64,000 bases of DNA, from contig NZ_JAEUYX010000001.1 of NCBI RefSeq assembly GCF_016798225.1, positions 151,892-215,891 of the forward strand. The letters are read 5' to 3'. A program made the position numbers and the translations under genes. The notes below the pieces were generated by a model. The model was not told the origin of the DNA. It did not search any database and saw nothing but the letters and a program-made list of their open reading frames with translations. Position 1 is the stretch's first letter. Each line of letters opens with the position of its first letter. Below are positions 1 to 8,300 of the stretch, in pieces. Source of the DNA: Anaerococcus sp. mt242. Its GTDB lineage: Bacteria; Bacillota; Clostridia; Tissierellales; Peptoniphilaceae.

Positions 1-371
1 GACCATTCTTAACCAGCCATGACACACCCTTTAAAGATTTTCCAAACGGATCATATACAAAAACACTAAGATTGGTCTCAATTTTAAGAATCCTATTTCC
101 ATATGCACTGATACCAGCAACAACAGCCCTAGGAACAATCAACCCACTAGGACGAGAAATGGGACTAAAAGCAGGAGCAAACGTACTAATGCCAAACCTA
201 TCGCCAACTATGTATAGAAAACAATACCAACTTTACGACAACAAAATTTGTACAGGAGATGAAGCGGCTGAATGCAAGGCTTGTCTAAGTATGAGAGTAG
301 ATAGGGCTGGCTACGAGATTGTAACTGATAGGGGAGATGTGATTACTAGGAAGGCTGAGTTGGTGTATTAG
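1..371 (+). CDS. hydE: [FeFe]-hydrogenase maturase HydE, C-terminal part (5' end outside window)
   Basis: HydE is a radical-SAM enzyme that, with HydF and HydG, builds the H-cluster of [FeFe]-hydrogenase. The frame is open from base 3 with no convincing start, so the gene begins left of the window; the TTG at 72 lies inside conserved sequence and is not the start. The C-terminal barrel signatures are visible: IPATTALGTI, then GANVLMPNLSP, then YDNKICTGDEAAEC followed by CxxC-type cysteines. The N-terminal CxxxCxxC cluster is not in view. It converges on hydG-hydF, with a GIY-YIG gene and repeats between. No clear terminator follows the stop codon. Confidence 0.9.
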   Translation, partial: PFLTSHDTPFKDFPNGSYTKTLRLVSILRILFPYALIPATTALGTINPLGREMGLKAGANVLMPNLSPTMYRKQYQLYDNKICTGDEAAECKACLSMRVDRAGYEIVTDRGDVITRKAELVY

Positions 372-423
372 TTTAGATAATTTTATAATTAGTTATTTTG
401 TATCAAAAGTTAATCTCAATCTA

Positions 424-472
424 GAAGATCCTTCGGTGACGGATTTGCACGTGCAAATCCTGCTCAGGATGA
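424..472 (-). repeat. Palindromic repeat R1, reverse orientation
   Basis: Begins with GATCCTTCG and ends with CTCAGGATGAC, the reverse complement of the GTCATCCTGAG...CGAAGGATC pattern. Its core (441-460) is a perfect 20-bp palindrome of two 10-base arms, nested inside ATCCT/AGGAT arms at 428-432 and 466-470. It is one of five related elements around the GIY-YIG gene. Confidence 0.75.
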
Positions 473-539
473 CAATGGGATTCTTGGAAATAACATGTCT
501 TTCACATTCTTTTCATACATAAAACCTAATTTGCACTCT

Positions 540-569
540 GTCACCCTGAGCGTAGTCGAAGGGTCTCCT
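540..569 (+). repeat. Palindromic repeat R2, forward orientation
   Basis: GTCACCCTGAGCG...CGAAGGGTCTCCT, with ACCCT (543-547) able to pair with AGGGT (560-564). It lies 32 bases before the GIY-YIG start codon and is inverted relative to R1, with about 67 bases between the two. Confidence 0.75.
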
Positions 570-601
570 AGTATAACATTTTTCTAATTGCGGAGAACTT
601 T

Positions 602-982
602 ATGTCTAAAGCATATTACGTTTACATTTTAGAAAGTAAATATGGTAGATCACCTTATATTGGTATCACAGGAAATATTATTAATCGTATGTTCCAGCAT
701 AAAAATCATTTGATTAATGGTTACACTGATAAATACAACGCAACAAAATTAATCTACTTAGAAGAATTTGCGGATTCAAAAGAGGCGATAAAAAGAGAAA
801 AGCAACTAAAGGGTTGGACGCGTTCGAAAAAGTATGGATTGGTCGATAAGGTAAATCCCGATAGAAAGGACTTGTCGGAAAGTTGGGGGATTTCTATTTT
901 AAGTCCAACAGAACGTAGGCTTTGGGTTGAGAATTATAGAAAGTTGAATGAAGAGAAGAAGAAAAATAATAATAAATATTAG
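602..982 (+). CDS. GIY-YIG domain nuclease-like protein
   Basis: A 126-aa protein made almost entirely of one GIY-YIG endonuclease domain, the small stand-alone type related to YhbQ. Visible signatures are YYVYILES and PYIGIT (the GIY and YIG strands), NRMFQHK with the catalytic-type Arg, and the REKQLKGW helix that usually carries the metal-binding Glu. The normal domain ends near residue 96 (DLSESWG). About 30 further charged residues follow and could be an addition. GGAG at 592-595 sits 6 bases before the ATG. Such proteins are predicted to cut DNA, but the cellular role of this subfamily is unclear. Two repeats lie just upstream and three just downstream, which may reflect a functional link. 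Confidence 0.8.
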   Translation: MSKAYYVYILESKYGRSPYIGITGNIINRMFQHKNHLINGYTDKYNATKLIYLEEFADSKEAIKREKQLKGWTRSKKYGLVDKVNPDRKDLSESWGISILSPTERRLWVENYRKLNEEKKKNNNKY

Positions 983-1014
983 CAATTACTGTCATCCATA
1001 TTGTTACTCTCTTT

Positions 1015-1054
1015 GTCACCCTGAGCGGAGCAAAGCGCAGCCGAAGGGTCTCCT
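1015..1054 (+). repeat. Palindromic repeat R3, forward orientation
   Basis: GTCACCCTGAGCG...CGAAGGGTCTCCT with a longer, self-complementary middle than R2 (GGAGCAAAGCGCAGC). It starts 32 bases after the GIY-YIG stop. Translated, it gives the spurious CHPERSKAQPKG-like peptides common in misannotated ORFs. Confidence 0.75.
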
Positions 1055-1092
1055 GGAAAATAATTATCTCCGTTTTCAAATAATACCAACCA

Positions 1093-1139
1093 AGGAGATC
1101 CTTCGATTCGTTCATTACATTCACTCACTCAGGATGACA
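1093..1139 (-). repeat. Palindromic repeat R4, reverse orientation
   Basis: AGGAGATCCTTCG...CTCAGGATGACA, inverted relative to R3. The middle (ATTCGTTCATTACATTCACT) differs from that of the other copies, so only the outer arms are conserved. Confidence 0.7.
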
Positions 1140-1205
1140 GGCGAGGTTCTGGGGATAACATATCCTTATAATATTTTATGACAATAGACCCAATTTATCA
1201 CACTT

Positions 1206-1245
1206 GTCACTATGAGCGCAGCAAAGCGTAGTCGATTGGTCTCCT
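1206..1245 (+). repeat. Palindromic repeat R5, forward orientation, degenerate
   Basis: GTCACTATGAGCGCAGCAAAGCG...GTCGATTGGTCTCCT. It is recognisable as the same family as R3, but substitutions in both outer arms (CTATG against CCCTG, GATTGG against GAAGGG) suggest decay. Confidence 0.65.
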
Positions 1246-1268
1246 TGACAGTAATTTTCCTATTTCCC

Positions 1269-1298
1269 CAAAAAAACCACCAAGCTCACACCTGGTAG
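1269..1298 (-). terminator. Intrinsic terminator of hydG-hydF
   Basis: Read leftward: a CTACCA/TGGTGG stem (one wobble) followed by a run of T. The 5' arm overlaps the last codons of hydF. Confidence 0.7.
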
Positions 1299-2434
1299 TC
1301 TATTTTGTCTATTATCCCTTGCAAATACGCGATTGTCATTCCGTAGTTTGTCATTGGGATATTTTTTTCTTTGCATTTTTTTACCCTATTCATAACACTT
1401 GTGCGGTTAAACATACATGATCCGCATTCTATGATTAGGTCGTATTTTTCAATATCGTGGAAGTCTTCGCCTCTGGCAAAGTCTATATTTACATTAGGAT
1501 ATTTTTTTCTAAGCATTTTTGGGATTTTTATTGTCCCTATGTCTTCTTCGATAGGTGGGTGGGTGCAGATTTCTGCTATTAGGATGTTTTTTACTTCATT
1601 GTCCAATACTTTTACTGAATCTCTAAAGTATTCTACATCTCCCTTAAATCCACTCATTAGCACTGAAAAGCTTGTCAATTTGCTTTCTTTAGGACTTTTT
1701 TCGTAAACATCTTTAAATACCTTTGAGTCTGTAATTATCAAATCTGGTGGATTTTTTAAAACGTTTAGAGTATTTTCGAAATTTTCCAAATTTGTGCTGA
1801 TACATACTGCATCTTTGTCGATTAATTCTCTAATGGTCATCACTTGTGGTTTTATGAGCCTATCTTTTGGAGCAGCTTCATCTTGGGGCATTACCAAAAC
1901 TACTGTGTCACCTTTTTTTGCCAATTTTCCGGTCAAAGTCAATGGGCCATCATCAATTACTACTTTTTTTATTTCTTCAAATAAATTGTGCCTATCGTCT
2001 TTATTTACATTTATAGAAATAGGTTTTAGGTCCTTGAATTTTTCTACAATTTCTTGTCCAATTTCTAAATCTTGTTTTGGTGCGATAAATATAATTGGCT
2101 TATCTTTTGCCTTTAATTGGTCGATAAATTTTAAATCATCTTCTAAACTTAAGACATAAAGGAAAATATCTGCTTTTTCTAAAACGCCTAGAGATTTTGA
2201 GATTCTCTTATTAGATAGGTCTGTTGCGTCGTTTATTCCTGCTGTATCTATAAAAATTACCGGCCCAAGCCCGTGGATTTCCATGGGCTTATTTATTGGG
2301 TCGGTTGTTGTGCCGTGAGTTTCTGAAACTATGGCGGTTTCTTGGCCTGTGATGTAATTTAAAAGAGTGGACTTGCCGGCATTTGTGTTACCAAATATGG
2401 CAATGTGCAATCTTTCTCCGCTAGAAGTTCTCAT
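1286..2434 (-). CDS. hydF: [FeFe]-hydrogenase maturation GTPase HydF
   Basis: HydF is the GTP-binding scaffold on which the diiron subcluster is assembled before transfer to hydrogenase. The 382-aa length is normal. The N-terminal GTPase domain shows the P-loop GNTNAGKST (residues 15-23), a GTTT switch and DTAG (63-66). The C-terminal cluster-binding domain shows CTH (C290, H292) and CGSC (C337, C340), matching the family's CxH...CxxC iron-sulfur ligand pattern. The start overlaps the hydG stop by 4 bases (ATGA), so the two are probably translationally coupled. No hydrogenase structural gene is in the window. Confidence 0.96.
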   Translation of the reverse strand: MRTSSGERLHIAIFGNTNAGKSTLLNYITGQETAIVSETHGTTTDPINKPMEIHGLGPVIFIDTAGINDATDLSNKRISKSLGVLEKADIFLYVLSLEDDLKFIDQLKAKDKPIIFIAPKQDLEIGQEIVEKFKDLKPISINVNKDDRHNLFEEIKKVVIDDGPLTLTGKLAKKGDTVVLVMPQDEAAPKDRLIKPQVMTIRELIDKDAVCISTNLENFENTLNVLKNPPDLIITDSKVFKDVYEKSPKESKLTSFSVLMSGFKGDVEYFRDSVKVLDNEVKNILIAEICTHPPIEEDIGTIKIPKMLRKKYPNVNIDFARGEDFHDIEKYDLIIECGSCMFNRTSVMNRVKKCKEKNIPMTNYGMTIAYLQGIIDKIDYQV

Positions 2435-3849
2435 ATATATAGGTCTCTTTTGCCATTTTCTACTGATGCTAGATTTTCTATGGTTTCTTTTCTGACTTCT
2501 TCATTTGGAATGGTGTTGATTTCGCGGCCTATTAGGGCATCGATGTCTGCTTTTGTTTTTGGGCTTGCGTAATCTTCGCCGTATTCTTTTAGAGTTACCA
2601 AAGCGTTTGGTTGGCAAATATTACCGATTCCAACATTTTTAACCATTTCCATAAATACTTCACCAGTTCTGCCTTTTCTATAGCAAGCTGTGCAGAATGA
2701 TGGAATGTGGTTTTTTTCTATTAGCCAGTCTACAACTTCATCTAGGGTTCTGTTGTCAGATAGTTCAAATTGGTCTGATCCTTCTGTGACATTTTCAGTG
2801 TATCCGCCTACAGATGTTTTTGATGCACCTGAGATTTGGCTGATACCAAGTTCTAGTAATCTGCCACGCATTTCTTCACTTTCACGAGTTGATACTATCA
2901 TACCTGTGTATGGTGCTGCGATTCTGATACATGCTACTACTTTTTCAAATACATCGTCTGCCAATGCATTTTCAAAGTCTGCTACATCTACATCATCTCC
3001 TGGTTGGATACGTGGTACAGAAATTGTGTGTGGACCGACATTATATTTTGCTTCCAAGTGCTCAGCATGCATTAATTGGCCGATAAATTCGTATTCGTAA
3101 GAATCAAGTCCATATAAAACTCCAAGACCCACATCATCTATACCTGCATCCATAGCGCGGTCGTGAGCTGTGGTGTGGTAATCATAGTTTGATTTTGGAC
3201 CGTAAGCGTGAAGATTTTCGTAATTTTCTTTATTATATGTTTCTTGGAATAGGATATATGTTCCTATTTCTGCATCATGAATTTTTTTGTAATTCTCTGT
3301 GGTTGTTGCAGCAATATTTACATTTACCCTACGAATTGCACCGTTTTTGTGGTGAATATTGTAAATTGTGTCAATGGATTCTAGTATATAATCAATAGGG
3401 TTATTTCTAGGGTCTTCTCCTGCCTCTAGGGCAAGTCTTTTGTGTCCCATATCTTGAAGGGCAATTACTTGCTCGCGGATTTCCTCTTGGGTTAGTTTTT
3501 TACGAGGGATATGTTTGTTATGTCCGTGGTATGGACAATATGTACATCCGTTGATACAGTAGTTTGATAAGTATAATGGGGCAAATAAAACTATACGGTT
3601 AGCATAAAACTTAAGTTTTAATTCTTTAGCAACCTTAAATATTTCCTCATTGAGGTCATCTTCGTCACAAGATAAAAGCACAAAAGCTTCTTTGTGATCA
3701 AGGCCTTTAGCCTTTCTAGCCTTTTCTAATATATCTATGATAAGCGGTCTATTGTGTGCATTTTTGCGACCGTAGTCAATTGTTTCTAATATTTCTTCAT
3801 GGTTTATAAACTCAGCTGGATCTGAGCTTTTTGGGTTATATTGTGCCAT
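2431..3849 (-). CDS. hydG: [FeFe]-hydrogenase maturase HydG (radical SAM tyrosine lyase)
   Basis: HydG cleaves tyrosine to p-cresol and dehydroglycine and makes the CO and cyanide ligands of the H-cluster. I take the ATG at 3849 (472 aa). A GTG at 3864 extends the frame, but AAAGGAG lies inside that extension, 5 bases before the ATG. Numbered from the GTG, the radical-SAM motif is C103-x3-C107-x2-C110 (CINGCTYC). The C-terminal cluster motif is C391-x2-C394-x22-C417, which distinguishes HydG from ThiH. It is the first gene of hydG-hydF. Confidence 0.96.
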   Translation of the reverse strand: MAQYNPKSSDPAEFINHEEILETIDYGRKNAHNRPLIIDILEKARKAKGLDHKEAFVLLSCDEDDLNEEIFKVAKELKLKFYANRIVLFAPLYLSNYCINGCTYCPYHGHNKHIPRKKLTQEEIREQVIALQDMGHKRLALEAGEDPRNNPIDYILESIDTIYNIHHKNGAIRRVNVNIAATTTENYKKIHDAEIGTYILFQETYNKENYENLHAYGPKSNYDYHTTAHDRAMDAGIDDVGLGVLYGLDSYEYEFIGQLMHAEHLEAKYNVGPHTISVPRIQPGDDVDVADFENALADDVFEKVVACIRIAAPYTGMIVSTRESEEMRGRLLELGISQISGASKTSVGGYTENVTEGSDQFELSDNRTLDEVVDWLIEKNHIPSFCTACYRKGRTGEVFMEMVKNVGIGNICQPNALVTLKEYGEDYASPKTKADIDALIGREINTIPNEEVRKETIENLASVENGKRDLYI

Positions 3850-3869
3850 AAAATCTCCTTTCACATTTA

Positions 3870-3899
3870 ATTATAATACTAATTTGATAGGATTTACAA
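3870..3899 (-). promoter_or_regulatory. Predicted promoter of hydG-hydF
   Basis: On the minus strand: -35 TTGTAA (3899-3894), 18-base spacer, -10 TATAAT (3875-3870), about 20 bases before the hydG start. Confidence 0.5.
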
Positions 3900-3928
3900 G
3901 CCTAAAATCATATTTGTAAGCTTTTTAG

Positions 3929-4138
3929 TCGGGACACAGAATTCCTTATCAAGAAGCAGTAGATGATGGGGTTGCAAATGTCAAGAGATTAGCTCCAGAT
4001 TTTTTACAATTATTCTTAATTCTTTTGCCAATCATGGCACTTTTATTAATAATTGTAATTAGAGAGCTCAGAAGAAAAAAAACACTAAGTACGGAGGTAA
4101 AAACAACTGAAGAATCGATTAAGACTTACAAAAAGTAG
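3929..4138 (+). pseudogene. C-terminal remnant of a class C (pilus) sortase
   Basis: After an in-frame TAG at 3926-3928 the frame reads SGHRIPYQEAVDDGV, then a hydrophobic stretch, then RRKKTLSTEV, ending at TAG 4136-4138. The GHRIPYQEA segment plus a C-terminal membrane anchor is the usual tail of class C sortases, following the catalytic Arg. The catalytic His and Cys regions are absent and no start codon is present, so about the last 70 residues survive of a gene whose front has been lost. It is immediately followed by an intact class C sortase whose RBS may lie inside this remnant. Confidence 0.75.
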
Positions 4139-4151
4139 TGCTATAGGCTAC

Positions 4152-5006
4152 TTGCTAATCCTTTTAGGTTTGCTTTTTGTAACCATCCCGCTAATAAGAA
4201 GAACTTACAATGATTACTCAGCAATTGCCTCCAGGAAAAAATTTGAACAAGTGCAGGCAAAAAGATCTGCTGATGAAGTTAATCAAGAAACAGAAAATGC
4301 AGAAGAATATAACGAAGTTGTAAAAAACTCTGATGTTACTGTTTCTGATCCATTTACAGCTGAAGATTATCAAACAAAGTATGAAAAATTTACTAAAACA
4401 AACACACCGTTTGCTTATCTATCAATAACAAAACTAGATAAACACTTGCCACTCTATCTTGATGCGACTCTAGATCACATTTCAAGGGGTGTTGCTCAAG
4501 TGGATGGAACAGCAATACCTATTGGTGGTGCTGGCATGAGATCAGTCATTGCCGGCCACAGGGGCTGGTGGACAGACACTATGTTTTTATACGTAGACCA
4601 ACTCCAAGCAGGAGACTATGTTTATGTAGAAAGGGCTGAGCAAACCATGCGCTATGTTGTACATGATAAAGAAGTTATCGGACCATACGATTGGGATAAA
4701 CTTGCTCCACGAGGAGATGAAGACATATTGACACTGATGACTTGTAGTCCTTTTATGCCACCAAGACCAAATAGACTTTTGATTAATTGTTACCGCGATG
4801 AAAGCGCTATTGCAGAAGAGTTCCAAATCCCAGGCAAGGAATTGCCTGCAAGTCAAAACGAACAAGCAGATAGTAAGACTGATAATATGGTAAAAATAAC
4901 AAGAATAATAACCCTAGTATTTGCAATTCTAGGAACTATATTATTTATCTTAACCCTAATCAGATTTATAAGAAGATTAAAAGTAAATATCGATTACGCA
5001 AAATAA
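4152..5006 (+). CDS. Class C sortase (pilin-polymerising type)
   Basis: A membrane-anchored cysteine transpeptidase of the type that links pilin subunits or joins pili to the wall. From the TTG at 4152 it has 284 aa: an N-terminal membrane segment (about 1-15), the class C lid motif DPF (66-68), catalytic H136 (AGHRG), C198 (MTCSP) and R208 (PNRLL), and a C-terminal membrane segment (about 245-268). The start is uncertain. No RBS precedes TTG 4152, whereas GGAGG at 4093-4097 would serve the in-frame CTG at 4107 and give a more typical basic N-terminus. It precedes the pilus genes but is separated from them by a terminator. Confidence 0.88.
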   Translation: MLILLGLLFVTIPLIRRTYNDYSAIASRKKFEQVQAKRSADEVNQETENAEEYNEVVKNSDVTVSDPFTAEDYQTKYEKFTKTNTPFAYLSITKLDKHLPLYLDATLDHISRGVAQVDGTAIPIGGAGMRSVIAGHRGWWTDTMFLYVDQLQAGDYVYVERAEQTMRYVVHDKEVIGPYDWDKLAPRGDEDILTLMTCSPFMPPRPNRLLINCYRDESAIAEEFQIPGKELPASQNEQADSKTDNMVKITRIITLVFAILGTILFILTLIRFIRRLKVNIDYAK

Positions 5007-5011
5007 TTAGC

Positions 5012-5042
5012 ACCCTTTGCATAAAAAACAAAGGGTTTTTTA
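5012..5042 (+). terminator. Intrinsic terminator after the class C sortase
   Basis: ACCCTTTG (5012-5019) pairs with CAAAGGGT (5029-5036), followed by T6. It separates the sortase from the pilus operon. Confidence 0.85.
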
Positions 5043-5212
5043 TTTGGGGGTAAATATAAAGTAAAGAAGGAGTGATAAAGTAAAATTTTCCAGTATAATT
5101 ATAAAATATCATTTCAAAACATACTAAAATGCTATGGTAAATGATTTCCTTTAATGTCATTGAAATTCAATATTCTATAAACTAAAAATCTTATAAAAAA
5201 TTTGAAATTTGT

Positions 5213-5240
5213 TTGAAATGTGTACAAAAAATAGTATAAT
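5213..5240 (+). promoter_or_regulatory. Predicted promoter of the pilus operon
   Basis: -35 TTGAAA (5213-5218), 16-base spacer, -10 TATAAT (5235-5240), about 85 bases before the tip-protein start. The remaining AT-rich sequence between the terminator at 5042 and this promoter shows no further structure. Confidence 0.6.
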
Positions 5241-5324
5241 AATGATATTAAAATTAAAACTAAAACAAGTTAAAAATAGTTTAAATATATCACAGAAAAA
5301 TTAGAGAAAGGGGGACTGTTAAGT

Positions 5325-8300
5325 TTGAAATATAAGTTAATGTCCGCAATAATGGCTTTTTCAATGCTAGTATCATCAACTATTGCTCCGCTTGCAGCAA
5401 GCAAATCCTATGCAAGTGCAGAAATAGAAGAAAATCCTACAGTAATGAACGAAAAAACCGATGAAGTAGGAAATGATGAGAAGCCAGCAGAAACTAGCGA
5501 CACAAAACTTGATATTCCTGAAAAAGCTGAGGAAGTTAAAGAACAATCTCCAGCAGAGCCAAAAGCTGAAGAGCAAATACCAGAAATACAAGTGGAAAAA
5601 GAAGAAGATACGATAGATACAGCAATAGAAGAAACAGATACAGAAGAAATCGAAGAAAAAGAAAAAATAATTGATAAATCTGTTGATGTGGATCTATACG
5701 AAGACAGTTCCTACGATACATTATCCAATGAAGCTATCGACATTAAAATCACAGGCAGAATGCCAGAAAATGGCACAATAAAAGCCTACGAAATCCAAAA
5801 TGCAGTTACAGATATTAAAAAAGAAAATGTACTAGCATTTGGATTTGAAATATTTGATAAAGACGATAATCTATACTATAAAAATCCTACTGACCAATAC
5901 AAAGTCGAAATTAAGTCAAGTAAACTAAGAAATTTAGATAAAATCTATCTTTACGAAAAAAATGAAAACGACATAAGATTTGCACAAACTACAGATTTCT
6001 CAAAACTTTCTGACCAAGTAAAACTTGAAAGTAAAGCAGAGGAATTTGCTATTGCAAAAGACTTAGAAAAAGAAGAAGAAGTAACTACTAAAGAACAAAT
6101 AAAGGATGAAGAAGTAAAATCTCCGTTCTTAATTAATGAAGATAAAAAAGAAGTTGCTGAAAAAGAAATTGAAAAACCAAAAGATATCCTAGATAGCTTA
6201 GTAAATTCAGTGGATGAAAAACAAACTATAGAAGCTAGAAATGAAAAAGTTACTGAAGAGAAAAATACAGAACCTGAACAAGAAAATGAAAAGCCATCTG
6301 CTGATACAGAACTAGTAGATTGGAAAAAAGACTTATTAGAAGCTTTTGCTGGTAATTTAGGAGATAAAAAACCAGTAGATGAAAAAAATAGTGAAGAAAC
6401 TATAAAAGAAGACAAAGAAGCTGAAGAAATATCAGAAAAAGAGACAAAAGAAGAATCTACTGAAGAATCAGAAGATATTACTCCTGACTCACAAATATCT
6501 GATGAAAAAGAAGAAAACTCAGAAGTTAAAACAGAGACTACTACTGAAGATGCTGTCAAAAATGAAGACTTAGATAAAGAAGCAAGTGAAGAAAATATCG
6601 AAAAGTCTGAAACTAATGAAGAAACCGAAGATTCTAAAGAGACAGAAGAAAAACTAACTTATCAACAAGTATTAGCAGATATCTACACAGATAGCTCTTA
6701 TAGCCAAAAATCAAACGATCAGACAAGGATAAAACTTTCAGGCCGTCTACCAGGATTTACAAAAGTAAAAGCCTATCCAGTAGAAATCAAAATCGAAGGC
6801 AAAGAAATCCTTGCAGCTTACGATATAACAATCTTTGATGAAAATGATGAAGAATATAAAGTCACAGAAAAAAATGATATCAACGTTCAAATCACAAATC
6901 AAAAGATAAAAGAAGCTAAAGAGGTAGAAGTATACCACAAAAAAAGTGAGTTTACTCCAGAAGAAAAAGTTGATATAGAAAATAAAAATAGAGACACAGT
7001 ATCATTTAAGGCAGAAAGCTTTTCTATTTATGCTGTTACAGAAGATGATAAGAATACGGTTACCGTTGTGTTTGTAAACAAAAATTATGAAAATGAAAAA
7101 GAACCGATTAGAGAAATATGGGATATACAAACACTACGTGACGGAGAATATGTGAAACAACCCGAGCTACCAATATTTTCTTACAAAGGTAAGTTTATCG
7201 GATGGTACTACTATAAATACGAAGATAGTATTGCAGCGGGTAAAGATATTTTTGGTGAAAAGTTTGACTTTAATCAACCTATTAAAGTTGATGAATTACG
7301 TAATAAATTTAAGGACGGGATTATATATCTTAAAGGACAGTATAAGGACGTAATTTATGTAGACTTCATTGATAAAAAAGAATACAAAGATAATGATGGT
7401 ACTATAAAATATCAAGATGAGGTAGTAACAACTAGTGAAGTTTCAGTAGGTAATAAAATTCCAGCAGATGAAATATCAAGAGAATTAGGTGAACCAGGGT
7501 TTGTATTTTCCCACTGGTCACTTACACCAAATGGCGCTCCATATCCAATTAATGATCCAATTAGTAAAACTTCAGATGGAGTTAGTAAAAAGGGTTACTA
7601 CACAGAGCTAAAGCTTTATGCTGTTTATAAAAAAGCTTACACAGTAACTTTTGATTCCGATGGTGGTACCCCTGTTACTAAATTAGTGGTAAATGAGGGT
7701 GAAACCGCAAAATTTGGTGATCATACAAAACCTACTAAAGTAGGATATAAGTTTGATTATTGGTTAGATGAAAGTGGAAATAAATTTGATGAGAATACTG
7801 CCATCACTAGAAATAGAAGGCTAAAGGCCAAGTATACACCTCTAGCCAGTGAGTTTACTATAAACCATTGGGTACAAAATGCTAATGATGATGGTTATAC
7901 ATTGGAGTTAGATAAGATTGTGCCGGGGCAAACAGGTACTAAAACTGATCTTCCATCTTCTTATAAATTATCAGACCAAGAGATGAAAAATCGAGATATT
8001 ATGTATGTCAAAAGTGACATAGAGAGTGAAAATCTTCCAAAAATCATTAGGGGAGATAAAAGTACAACTATAAATTTATATTACAACAGAAAAACATATA
8101 CTTATAGAGTATATAGGGATCCGACTGATGCTGAAAAAAGTAGAGGCATTAGAAGTTCAATTGATGTAGTAAATAAGATGTTAAAACACGGGCAAGACAC
8201 ATCAAAATATTATGATGAGGCTAAGAAAAAGCTCGCTGAATTAAATCAAGGAGAATATAACTTGAAAATAGGTGGTTTGACTGGAGAAACAGTACCTAGA

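Noticed and set aside
72..74. TTG 72 as the start of a 99-aa gene
   Set aside because: The frame is open and HydE-like upstream to the window edge, so this is an internal Leu codon.
894..1181. Two ORFs of about 76 aa over the repeats downstream of the GIY-YIG gene
   Set aside because: They are translations of the palindromic repeats (CHPERSKAQPKG and ETLRLRFAPLR-like strings) with no RBS, a known misannotation pattern.
424..1245. CRISPR array
   Set aside because: Repeats alternate orientation, vary in length and have irregular spacing; no cas genes are present.
5951..6559. Long antisense ORF (202 aa, Ser-rich) inside the tip adhesin gene
   Set aside because: It is the reverse-strand image of the Glu/Lys-rich low-complexity region; TTC/TCT codons mirror GAA/AGA, with no RBS.
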